Origin: Gammaproteobacteria bacterium
GTDB taxonomy: Bacteria > Pseudomonadota > Gammaproteobacteria > Burkholderiales > Burkholderiaceae_C
Direction of reading: 5' to 3'
DNA: 47,281 nt
NCBI GenBank assembly: GCA_025359085.1
Contig: JANYHL010000016.1
Span: forward strand, 1-47,281
Shown: positions 37,455 through 45,551 of the stretch, piece after piece
Layout of the letters: the number at the start of each line of letters is the position of its first letter
Position numbering within the stretch: the stretch's first letter is position 1
Notes under the pieces: model-generated
Databases searched by the model: none
Told to the model about the DNA's origin: nothing
The model's input: only the letters and a program-made list of their open reading frames with translations
Position numbers and translations under genes: made by a program

Positions 37455-39206
37455 ATGGCATTAGTAGAAGTAAAAGTCCCGGACATCGGTGATTTTGATG
37501 AAGTTTCAGTGATTGAAATACTGGTCAAACCGGGCGACACCGTCAAGGCTGAACAAAGCTTGATTACCGTCGAGTCCGACAAGGCGTCGATGGAAATCCC
37601 GTCGTCGGCGGCGGGGGTGGTCAAGGAACTCAAGGTCGCTTTGGGCGACAAGGTCAAGCAAGGCTCATTGCTGTTGTTGCTGGAGGTGGCGGATGCCGCC
37701 GCTGCAGACCTGGCAGGGTCGGCGGCAACGGCCCCAGCGAGCGCTCAGGAATTTAAGCAAAATGAGGCTTTAGCCCCCGTCCCTTCTACGCAAGCCGCTA
37801 TTAATTCAGAAGCACCCAGCCGGGGGGCAGTCGAGGTGCGCGTGCCTGATATTGGTGACTTCAAGGATGTGACGGTGATTGAAGTCATGGTCACGGTGGG
37901 CGACGCGGTCCGCCTGGAGCAAAGTCTGGTCACGGTGGAGTCGGACAAGGCGTCGATGGAAATCCCGTCCAGCGCGGCGGGCGTGATCAAAGAGCTCAAG
38001 GTCAAGCTCGGCGACAAAGTCAATATTGGCGACTTGCTGGCGATTCTGGAAGGTGTCGCTGTGGCCGATGCGGCACCAACAGCCGTTCGCCCTGAGCTTG
38101 TCGAAGGGCTAGCACAGGCTTCGACCCTTCGTCAGGCTCAGGACAGGCCAAGCTCAGCCCGAACGGAACCGAGTGCAGCAGCTAGCGGAACGTCAATGGC
38201 CGCCGTTGTCCAGGCGCTTCCCGCCCACAACCCCAGCGCGCCCACTGCCGGCCTGCCCCATGCCTCGCCCTCGGTGCGCAAGTTTGCCCGCGAGCTGGGC
38301 GTGCCCCTGGAGGAAGTCAAAGGCAGCGGCTTGAAAGGCCGCATCACCGACCACGACGTGCAAACCTTTACCCGCTCGGTGATGAGCGGCGCGGTTCAAA
38401 CGCTGGCCGCGCAGGCGCAACCCAAAACGGCTGCCGCCGCATCCGCCAATGACGGAGCCGGTCTGGGCTTGATTGCGTGGCCGAAGGTGGACTTCACCAA
38501 GTTTGGTCCGGTCGAGCGCAAGGAGATGTCGCGCATCAAGAAAATCAGCGGTGCCAACCTGTTGCGCAACGCGATCATGATTCCGGCGGTCACCAACCAT
38601 GACGACTGTGACATCACCGAGCTGGAAGCTTTTCGGGTCTCGACCAACAAGGAAAACGAAAAGTCAGGTGTCAAGGTCACCATGCTAGCCTTCCTGATCA
38701 AAGCCTGCGTGGCCGCGCTCAAGAAATACCCCGAGTTCAACAGCTCGCTCGACGCTGAGAGTGACGGTTCGGCCCTGATCTACAAGCAGTATTACCACAT
38801 CGGTTTTGCCGCCGACACGCCCAACGGCCTGATGGTGCCGGTGATCAAGGACGCGGACAAAAAAGGCATCATGCAAATCTCGGTGGAGATGGGCGAGCTG
38901 GCCCAAAAAGCGCGCGATGGCAAGTTGAGCCCGTCCGAGATGAGCGGCGCCAGCTTCACCATCAGCAGCCTGGGCGGGATTGGCGGACGTTACTTCACGC
39001 CCATCATCAATGCGCCTGAAGTATCAATTCTGGGGGTGTGTCGTTCCACCATGGAGCCGGTGTGGGACGGCAAGACCTTTCAGCCGCGCCTGATGTTGCC
39101 GCTCTCCTTGACCTGGGACCACCGCGTGATTGACGGTGCCGCTGCGGCCCGCTTCAACGTTTATCTGGGCCAAATCCTCGGCGACTTCCGCCGGGCATTG
39201 CTGTAA
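37455..39206 (+). CDS. aceF: Pyruvate dehydrogenase E2, dihydrolipoamide acetyltransferase
   Basis: 583 aa. E2 is the core of the complex and passes acetyl groups to CoA. Two lipoyl domains (about 2-78 and 125-200) each contain VESDKASMEIPSS, the Lys being lipoylated. A peripheral-subunit binding domain follows (SPSVRKFARELGVPLEEVKG, about 270-305), then the catalytic domain with DHRVIDGAAAARF at the end. The first linker contains a 54-bp repeat copy (residues 102-120) and the second a PELVE-type repeat (about 210-238, VRPELVEGLAQAS and LRQAQDRPSSART). The ATG at 37455 has GGAGAGA upstream; homologues begin MALVEVKVPDIGDF. Confidence 0.97.
   Translation: MALVEVKVPDIGDFDEVSVIEILVKPGDTVKAEQSLITVESDKASMEIPSSAAGVVKELKVALGDKVKQGSLLLLLEVADAAAADLAGSAATAPASAQEFKQNEALAPVPSTQAAINSEAPSRGAVEVRVPDIGDFKDVTVIEVMVTVGDAVRLEQSLVTVESDKASMEIPSSAAGVIKELKVKLGDKVNIGDLLAILEGVAVADAAPTAVRPELVEGLAQASTLRQAQDRPSSARTEPSAAASGTSMAAVVQALPAHNPSAPTAGLPHASPSVRKFARELGVPLEEVKGSGLKGRITDHDVQTFTRSVMSGAVQTLAAQAQPKTAAAASANDGAGLGLIAWPKVDFTKFGPVERKEMSRIKKISGANLLRNAIMIPAVTNHDDCDITELEAFRVSTNKENEKSGVKVTMLAFLIKACVAALKKYPEFNSSLDAESDGSALIYKQYYHIGFAADTPNGLMVPVIKDADKKGIMQISVEMGELAQKARDGKLSPSEMSGASFTISSLGGIGGRYFTPIINAPEVSILGVCRSTMEPVWDGKTFQPRLMLPLSLTWDHRVIDGAAAARFNVYLGQILGDFRRALL
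37760..37813 (+). repeat. 54-bp dispersed repeat in the first aceF linker
   Basis: Aligned without gaps, about 40 of 54 bases equal the lpdA copy, with 12 further matching bases of upstream flank. It is read as NEALAPVPSTQAAINSEA between the two lipoyl domains. Confidence 0.75.
38083..38166. repeat. PELVE-type palindromic repeat in the second aceF linker
   Basis: It starts CCGTTCGCCCTGAGCTTGTC and ends AAGCTCAGCCCGAACGG, an imperfect inverted pair about 84 bp in total, with internal partial repeats (CTTCGACCCTTCG, CAGGCTCAGGACAGG). The frame stays open through it, adding about 28 residues to the linker before the E3-binding domain. Confidence 0.85.
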
Positions 39207-39229
39207 CCCCAACCCGTCAGGAACCACCA

Positions 39230-41077
39230 ATGGCACTTATCGACATCAAAGTCCCCAACATTGGCGACTTCGCCGAAGTCACCGTCATCGAGCTGCTGGT
39301 CAAGCCCGGCGACACCGTGCGGGCCGAGCAAAGCCTGATCACCGTGGAGTCCGACAAGGCCTCCATGGAAATTCCCTGCAGCCACGCCGGCGTAGTGAAA
39401 GAACTCAAGATTGCACTGGGCGACAAGGTCTCCGAAGGCTCGGTGCTGCTGGTGCTGGATGCGGCCAACCCTTTAGATACACCAGAATTTAAGCAAAATC
39501 AGGCTGTAGCGCCCGTCCCATCTGCGCAAGGCGCTACACAAAACGTAGCGCCCGCAGCCACTGCCGTCGCCCCGCCCGCCAGCTACGCCGGCAGCGTCGA
39601 CATGGATTGCGATTTGTTGGTGCTCGGTTCCGGGCCTGGTGGCTATTCCGCGGCCTTCCGCGCCGCAGATTTGGGCCTCAAGGTGGTTCTGGTCGAGCGC
39701 TACGCCCAACTCGGTGGGGTCTGCCTGAACGTCGGTTGCATTCCCAGCAAGGCCTTGCTGCACGTTGCCGCCGTCATGGACGAAGTGAGCCACATGGCGG
39801 CGATGGGGGTGGAGTTTGGCGCACCCAAGGTCAATCTGAATACCTTGCGCGGCCACAAAGACAAGGTCGTCAACAAACTCACGGGGGGTCTGGCCGCCAT
39901 GGCCAAGATGCGCAAGGTGACGGTGGTGCGCGGTTATGGCGCTTTTGTCGGCGCCCATCATGTGCAGGTTGAAGAAACCACCGGCACGTCCCAAGAGAAG
40001 ACCGGCAAGACCCAAACCATTGCCTTCAAGAAGGCCATCATCGCCGCCGGCAGCCAAGCGGTGCGCCTGCCGTTCATGCCGGACGACCCGCGCGTGGTGG
40101 ACAGCACCGGCGCCCTGGCTTTGAAAGAAGTGCCCAAACGCATGTTGATTCTGGGCGGCGGCATCATCGGCCTGGAAATGGGCACGGTCTACAGCACGCT
40201 GGGGGCGCGCCTGGACGTGGTGGAGATGCTGGACGGTCTGATGCAGGGCGCCGACCGCGACCTGGTCAAAATCTGGCAGAAGATGAACGCGCCACGCTTC
40301 GATAACATCATGCTCAACACCAAGACGGTGGGCGCCCGCGCCACGCCGGCAGGCATCGAGGTCACGTTTGCCGCAGCGCAGGAGGGCGGTACCGCCCCGG
40401 CGCCGCAGACCTACGACCTGGTGTTGCAAGCGGTAGGCCGCACGCCCAACGGCAAGAAGATCGCCGCCGACAAGGCTGGAGTTTCTGTGACCGACCGCGG
40501 CTTCATCAACGTCGACATCCAGATGCGCACCAACGTGCCGCACATCTTCGCCATCGGCGACATCGTCGGTCAGCCCATGCTGGCGCACAAGGCGGTGCAC
40601 GAGGCGCATGTGGCCGCTGAAGTGATTGCTGGTGAACTGCAAGGCATCAAGGAACTGGCCAGCGCCGCGTTCAACGCCCGCGTCATCCCGAGCGTCGCCT
40701 ACACCGACCCGGAAATCGCATGGGTCGGCCTCACTGAAGACCAGGCCAAAGCCCAAGGCATCAAGGTCAAGAAGGGCCTGTTCCCCTGGACTGCCTTGGG
40801 CCGTGCCATTGCCAATGGCCGCGACGAAGGGGTCACCAAGCTGCTGTTTGATGATTCACCCGAGGCGCACGGCCACGGCAAGATACTGGGCGGCGGCATG
40901 GTCGGCACCCATGCGGGCGACATGATTGGTGAGATTGCGCTGGCGATCGAGATGGGTGCGGATGCCATCGACATCGGTAAAACGATTCACCCGCACCCCA
41001 CGCTCGGGGAGAGCATCGGCATGGCGGCGGAAGTGGCGCACGGCAGTTGCACGGATTTGCCGCCAGCACGCAAGTAG
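39230..41077 (+). CDS. lpdA: Dihydrolipoamide dehydrogenase (E3) with N-terminal lipoyl domain
   Basis: 615 aa, longer than the usual 470 because of an N-terminal lipoyl domain (about 1-80, VESDKASMEIPCS with the lipoyl Lys). E3 re-oxidises dihydrolipoamide with FAD and NAD+. The FAD-binding GSGPGGYSAAFRAADLG, the redox disulfide GGVCLNVGC (Cys165, Cys170), the NAD-binding GGGIIGLEMG and the C-terminal IHPHPTLGE with the catalytic His-Glu pair are all present. The linker after the lipoyl domain (residues 89-107) is a 54-bp repeat copy, nearly the same as in aceF. Last gene of the operon; a terminator follows. Confidence 0.97.
   Translation: MALIDIKVPNIGDFAEVTVIELLVKPGDTVRAEQSLITVESDKASMEIPCSHAGVVKELKIALGDKVSEGSVLLVLDAANPLDTPEFKQNQAVAPVPSAQGATQNVAPAATAVAPPASYAGSVDMDCDLLVLGSGPGGYSAAFRAADLGLKVVLVERYAQLGGVCLNVGCIPSKALLHVAAVMDEVSHMAAMGVEFGAPKVNLNTLRGHKDKVVNKLTGGLAAMAKMRKVTVVRGYGAFVGAHHVQVEETTGTSQEKTGKTQTIAFKKAIIAAGSQAVRLPFMPDDPRVVDSTGALALKEVPKRMLILGGGIIGLEMGTVYSTLGARLDVVEMLDGLMQGADRDLVKIWQKMNAPRFDNIMLNTKTVGARATPAGIEVTFAAAQEGGTAPAPQTYDLVLQAVGRTPNGKKIAADKAGVSVTDRGFINVDIQMRTNVPHIFAIGDIVGQPMLAHKAVHEAHVAAEVIAGELQGIKELASAAFNARVIPSVAYTDPEIAWVGLTEDQAKAQGIKVKKGLFPWTALGRAIANGRDEGVTKLLFDDSPEAHGHGKILGGGMVGTHAGDMIGEIALAIEMGADAIDIGKTIHPHPTLGESIGMAAEVAHGSCTDLPPARK
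39496..39549 (+). repeat. 54-bp dispersed repeat in the lpdA linker
   Basis: It starts AAATCAGGCTGTAGC and ends AACGTAGC. It matches the intergenic copy at 2654 at 38 of 54 positions and the aceF copy at about 40, without gaps. Read as NQAVAPVPSAQGATQNVA, in the same frame as in aceF. Confidence 0.8.
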
Positions 41078-41100
41078 ACCAAGCATCCACGCTACCCTGC

Positions 41101-41133
41101 AAAGCCCGAACCCTCACCGGTTCGGGCTTTTTT
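41101..41133 (+). terminator. Rho-independent terminator of the aceE-aceF-lpdA operon
   Basis: AAAGCCCGAACC (41101-41112) pairs perfectly with GGTTCGGGCTTT (41119-41130) around a six-base loop, with six T in total at the 3' side. It marks the border between the pyruvate dehydrogenase operon and the restriction locus. Confidence 0.95.
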
Positions 41134-41236
41134 GCTGTGTGCGAAGGTGATATACACGTAGGCTAACCGGTCACAATCGTGGGTAGTCCATAAAGCGAAC
41201 AGCCCTTAGTCAGTCGATAACGTCAATCGCCAACCC

Positions 41237-44200
41237 ATGCCTTCATCCAAGTTCACCTACGCCCTGCCGTCCGGCGCGCCGAGTCCCGTCGTTAGAGAAG
41301 AACACATCGAATACGGCTTCATCGGCAAGCTCCAAAATCTCAAATACGAATACCGCGCGGACATTCGTGACCGCGCCTCACTGGAGCGCAACTTCCGCGA
41401 AAAGTTCGAGGCCCTGAACCGCGTGCGCCTCTCCGACGGAGAGTTTGCTCGGCTACTTGACGAAATCGTCACCCCCGATGTGTTCACCGCCGCACGTACC
41501 CTGCGCAGCATCAACGCCTTCACCCGCGAAGACGGAACGCCACTGAACTACACCCTGGTCAACATCAAGGACTGGTGCAAAAACACTTTTGAGGTCGTCA
41601 ACCAGCTGCGCATCAACACCGACAATAGCCACCACCGTTACGACGTTCTCATCCTCATCAACGGCGTGCCTTGCGTGCAGATTGAGCTGAAAACGCTGGG
41701 CATCAACCCCCGCCGCGCCATGGAGCAGATCGTTGACTACAAAAACGACCCCGGCAACGGCTACACCAAAACCCTGCTTTGCTTTTTGCAGCTCTTCATC
41801 GTCACCAATCGCGGTAGCACGTACTACTTCGCCAACAACAACGCGCGCCACTTTTCGTTCAATGCGGACGAGCGCTTCCTGCCCATCTACCAGTTTGCAG
41901 ACGAGGCCAACAACAAAATCACCCAACTCGACGAGTTTGCCGACAAGTTCCTCGTCAAATGCACATTGGGCCAAACCATCAGCCGCTACATGGTGTTGGT
42001 GGCCAGCGAACAAAAACTGCTGATGATGCGGCCCTACCAGGTATATGCGGTCAAGCAAATCGTGAATTGCATTCACCAGAACTGCGGCAACGGCTACATC
42101 TGGCACACCACCGGCAGCGGCAAAACGCTCACGTCGTTCAAAGCATCCACCCTGCTCAAGGACAACCCCGACATTGAGAAATGCCTGTTTGTGGTGGACC
42201 GCAAAGACCTCGACCGCCAGACCCGCGAAGAGCTCAACAAGTTCCAGGAAGGCTGCGTCGAGGAAAACACCAACACTGGCGCGCTCGTGCGTCGCCTGCT
42301 TTCTGATGACTACGCTGACAAGGTCATCGTCACCACCATCCAAAAGCTCGGCCTTGCGCTCGATGAAAACAGCAAGCGCAACAAGCAGCGCAAAAAGAAC
42401 GACCAGCTGACCTACAAAGAGCAGTTGGAGCCGCTGCGCGATAAACGCATCGTCTTCATTTTCGACGAGTGCCACCGCTCCCAGTTTGGCGATAACCACA
42501 AGGCCATCAAAGAGTTCTTCCCCAAGGCCCAGCTCTTTGGCTTCACCGGCACGCCCATCTTTGAGGACAACGCCTCCCGCGTGAAGGTGGAAGACCAGCA
42601 GGCCTCGTACCAAACCACCGTGGAACTCTTCCAGAAGCAGCTCCACGCCTACACCATCACCCACGCCATTGAAGACGCCAACGTCCTGCGCTTCCATGTC
42701 GATTACTTCAAGCCGGAGGGCAAAAAGCCGCCCAAGCCCGGCGAAGGCCTGGCCAAAAGAGCGGTCATCGAGGCCATCCTGGCCAAGCACGATATTGCCA
42801 CTGGCCAGCGCCGCTTCAATGCCATCCTGGCCACCGCCAGCATCAACGACGCCATCGAATATCACAAGCTCTTTGCCGAGCTGCAGCAGGCAAAGCAAGC
42901 GGCTGACCCCGCCTTTGTGCCGCTCAACATTGCCTGCGTGTTCTCCCCACCCGCCGAGGGTGATGCTGATGTGAAACAGATTCAGGACGACCTGCCAACG
43001 GAAAAGAAGGATAACGAGGTAGACCCCGAAGGCAAAAAAGACGCCCTCAAGGCCATCCTCGCCAGCTACAACACCCGCTTTGGCACCAATCACACCGTTA
43101 GCGAGTTCGACCTCTACTACCAAGACGTGCAAAAGCGCATCAAAGACCAGCAGTGGCCCAATGCCGATCACCCGCATGCGCAAAAAATCGACATCACCAT
43201 CGTGGTGGACATGCTGCTCACCGGCTTCGACTCCAAATACCTGAACACGCTCTACGTGGACAAAAACCTCAAGCACCACGGCTTGATCCAGGCTTTCTCG
43301 CGCACCAACCGCGTGCTCAACGGCACCAAGCCCTATGGCAACATCCTCGACTTCCGGCAGCAACAAGACGCCGTGGATGCCGCCATCGCCCTGTTCTCTG
43401 GTGAAAAGTCCGGTCCGCAGGCCCGCGAAATCTGGTTGGTGGACAAGGCCCCCGTGGTCATCCAGAAGCTGGACGCTGCCGTGCAGAAGCTTGCCGACTT
43501 CATGCAGTCCCAAGGCTTGGCCTGTGCGCCAGAGTCTGTGCCCAACCTCAAGGGCGACGAGGCCCTCGCCGCCTTCATCAAAAACTTCAAGGAAGTGCAA
43601 CGCCTTAAAACCCAGCTCGACCAATACACCGACCTCACCGAAGACAACGCCACCGCTATTGAGCACATCTTGCCCGCAGAAAACCTGCAAGGCTTTCGCG
43701 GCGCGTACCTGGAAACGGCCCAACGACTGAAGCAACAACAAGCCCAACAAGACAAGGGTGGCGAGTCGAAAGACGGTGACGCGGCAGATGTGGACCAGCT
43801 CGATTTTGAGTTTGTGCTGTTCGCCTCTGCCGTCATTGACTATGATTACATCATGGGCCTCATGGCCCGCTTCTCTCAGCAGGGGTCGGGCACCAAACAG
43901 AAGATGAGCCGCGAGCAGCTCATTGGCCTCATCCAGGCCGATGCCAAGTTCATGGACGAGCGCGACGACATTGCTGCGTACATCAACACCCTGAAGGCTG
44001 GCGAAGGCTTGAGCGAGGCCACTATCCGCGATGGCTATTCCCGGTTCAAAAAAGAAAACGACAGCACAGAGCTGGCCGCCATCGCCGCCCAACACCACCT
44101 CGCCCCCGCCGCCCTGCAAGCGTTTGTGGACGGCATCATGCAGCGCATGATTTTTGATGGAGAGGCCTTGAGTGACCTCATGGCCCCGCTGGAGCTGGGC

Positions 44201-44311
44201 TGGAAAGCCCGCGCCCAGGCCGAACTGGCGCTGATGAAAGAACTGGTGCCTTTGCTAACCAAACGCGCACAAGGCCGCGAGATTTCAGGGTTGAGTGCGT
44301 ATGAGCAATAA
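41237..44311 (+). CDS. hsdR: Type I restriction enzyme, R (motor/nuclease) subunit
   Basis: 1024 aa. HsdR cleaves DNA after ATP-driven translocation when bound to the HsdM/HsdS core at unmethylated sites. The N-terminal nuclease has Asp136 and Glu150-Leu-Lys152 (PCVQIELKT), followed by the QxxxY motif (Gln164, Tyr168). The SF2 translocase shows Walker A TTGSGKT (291-297), DECH at 410-413 and FTGTPIF. A long C-terminal helical region (about 740-1020) contacts the methylase core. The gene starts about 100 bp after the lpdA terminator. Its stop overlaps the hsdS start. No cognate methylase gene is visible. Confidence 0.96.
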   Translation: MPSSKFTYALPSGAPSPVVREEHIEYGFIGKLQNLKYEYRADIRDRASLERNFREKFEALNRVRLSDGEFARLLDEIVTPDVFTAARTLRSINAFTREDGTPLNYTLVNIKDWCKNTFEVVNQLRINTDNSHHRYDVLILINGVPCVQIELKTLGINPRRAMEQIVDYKNDPGNGYTKTLLCFLQLFIVTNRGSTYYFANNNARHFSFNADERFLPIYQFADEANNKITQLDEFADKFLVKCTLGQTISRYMVLVASEQKLLMMRPYQVYAVKQIVNCIHQNCGNGYIWHTTGSGKTLTSFKASTLLKDNPDIEKCLFVVDRKDLDRQTREELNKFQEGCVEENTNTGALVRRLLSDDYADKVIVTTIQKLGLALDENSKRNKQRKKNDQLTYKEQLEPLRDKRIVFIFDECHRSQFGDNHKAIKEFFPKAQLFGFTGTPIFEDNASRVKVEDQQASYQTTVELFQKQLHAYTITHAIEDANVLRFHVDYFKPEGKKPPKPGEGLAKRAVIEAILAKHDIATGQRRFNAILATASINDAIEYHKLFAELQQAKQAADPAFVPLNIACVFSPPAEGDADVKQIQDDLPTEKKDNEVDPEGKKDALKAILASYNTRFGTNHTVSEFDLYYQDVQKRIKDQQWPNADHPHAQKIDITIVVDMLLTGFDSKYLNTLYVDKNLKHHGLIQAFSRTNRVLNGTKPYGNILDFRQQQDAVDAAIALFSGEKSGPQAREIWLVDKAPVVIQKLDAAVQKLADFMQSQGLACAPESVPNLKGDEALAAFIKNFKEVQRLKTQLDQYTDLTEDNATAIEHILPAENLQGFRGAYLETAQRLKQQQAQQDKGGESKDGDAADVDQLDFEFVLFASAVIDYDYIMGLMARFSQQGSGTKQKMSREQLIGLIQADAKFMDERDDIAAYINTLKAGEGLSEATIRDGYSRFKKENDSTELAAIAAQHHLAPAALQAFVDGIMQRMIFDGEALSDLMAPLELGWKARAQAELALMKELVPLLTKRAQGREISGLSAYEQ

Positions 44312-45551
44312 AGCAACGGCTCCGCTGATACCCAAGCTACGGTTTCCTGAGTTCCGAGGGACTGAGCCTTGGAGACCTATTTCGCTAAGGGAGGCATCTA
44401 CCCCAGTGACTGAGCGAGTTGGTGAAAGGAAACTGACGCCCGTGAGTATTTCCGCTGGGATTGGGTTTGTTCCGCAGTCCGAAAAGTTCGGCAGAGATAT
44501 TTCAGGCAACCAATATCAACTCTACACACTGGTGAGAGATGGTGATTTTGTTTACAACAAGGGAAACTCTCTCAAGTTCCCGGAAGGTTGCGTTTATCTC
44601 TTGCAGGGATGGGGACAGGTTGCCGCCCCAAATGTCTTCATTTGTTTTCGACTCAAAGCAGGCTATTCGAATGGCTTTTTTCAAAACTGCTTTGAGTCGA
44701 ATGCGCACGGGAAGCAGCTTAAAAAACACATTACCAGCGGTGCACGAAGCAACGGCCTCCTGAATATCAGCAAAGAGGCTTACTTTGGCGTTGCAATCCC
44801 AACTCCAAACTCAGCTGAACAAGAAAAAATCGCCGACTGCCTTAGTTCTTTGGATGAGCTGATCGCCGCCCAAGCCCGCAAAGTGGACGCGCTCAAGACC
44901 CATAAAAAAGGGTTGATGCAGCAGCTTTTCCCCCGCGAAGGCGAAACCCAGCCGCGCCTCCGCTTCCCAGAGTTTTGCAATGCGGGCGCTTGGAGGAAAG
45001 TCGTTGCTGGGAAAATTTTCTCGAACAGAGTCGAAAGGGGAGAAGCAAGCCTACTGATTTACTCGGTAACTATGACGGATGGAATGGTGCCACGCGCGTC
45101 CCTTGATCGTCGGATCGACGACATTGCCAAGAGCACTGCAAACAAGAAAATCCATAAAGGCGATATTGCTTACAACATGATGCGGATGTGGCAGGGTGCC
45201 TTGGGTGTTGCACCGGAAGATTGCATGGTCAGCCCTGCATACATCGTGCTGAAACCTAAAGCGGCAAACACTTTTTTCTTCTCTTTTTTGTTAAAGCTAC
45301 CGCAAATGCTTCAAGTGCTTACTGGACGCTCAAGAGGTTTGACCGAGGACAGATTGCGACTGTATTACGACGACTTTGCCAAAATCCCTTTGCTGTGTCC
45401 TTCGCTTGATGAGCAGAACCGCATCGCCGATTTCTTATCTTCGCTCGATAGCCTCATTGCCATCCAAGCGAAAGAACTTGAAGAACTCAGGGTCCACAAA
45501 AAAGGGTTGATGCTGCAGCTTTTCCCTTCGACGGAAGCGATTAGGGCATGA
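44301..45551 (+). CDS. hsdS: Type I restriction-modification specificity subunit
   Basis: 416 aa. HsdS recognises the two halves of the bipartite target. There are two target-recognition domains (about 1-165 and 220-375), each followed by a conserved helix: NSAEQEKIADCLSSLDELIA with KTHKKGLMQQLFP, and SLDEQNRIADFLSSLDSLIA with VHKKGLMLQLFP. Each half opens with a LRFPEF-like segment. The recognition domains are more AT-rich than hsdR, as is usual for these frequently exchanged parts. ATG 44301 overlaps hsdR by 11 bases. The target sequence cannot be predicted by eye. Confidence 0.95.
   Translation: MSNKATAPLIPKLRFPEFRGTEPWRPISLREASTPVTERVGERKLTPVSISAGIGFVPQSEKFGRDISGNQYQLYTLVRDGDFVYNKGNSLKFPEGCVYLLQGWGQVAAPNVFICFRLKAGYSNGFFQNCFESNAHGKQLKKHITSGARSNGLLNISKEAYFGVAIPTPNSAEQEKIADCLSSLDELIAAQARKVDALKTHKKGLMQQLFPREGETQPRLRFPEFCNAGAWRKVVAGKIFSNRVERGEASLLIYSVTMTDGMVPRASLDRRIDDIAKSTANKKIHKGDIAYNMMRMWQGALGVAPEDCMVSPAYIVLKPKAANTFFFSFLLKLPQMLQVLTGRSRGLTEDRLRLYYDDFAKIPLLCPSLDEQNRIADFLSSLDSLIAIQAKELEELRVHKKGLMLQLFPSTEAIRA

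Noticed and set aside
41453-44119. 888-codon open frame antisense to hsdR
   Set aside because: It mirrors the codon pattern of hsdR, shows no domain or motif, and hsdR itself is a clear gene. Long antisense frames also occur opposite ppsA (5704-7407), the kinase gene (31595-33226) and lpdA (39473-40756) for the same reason.
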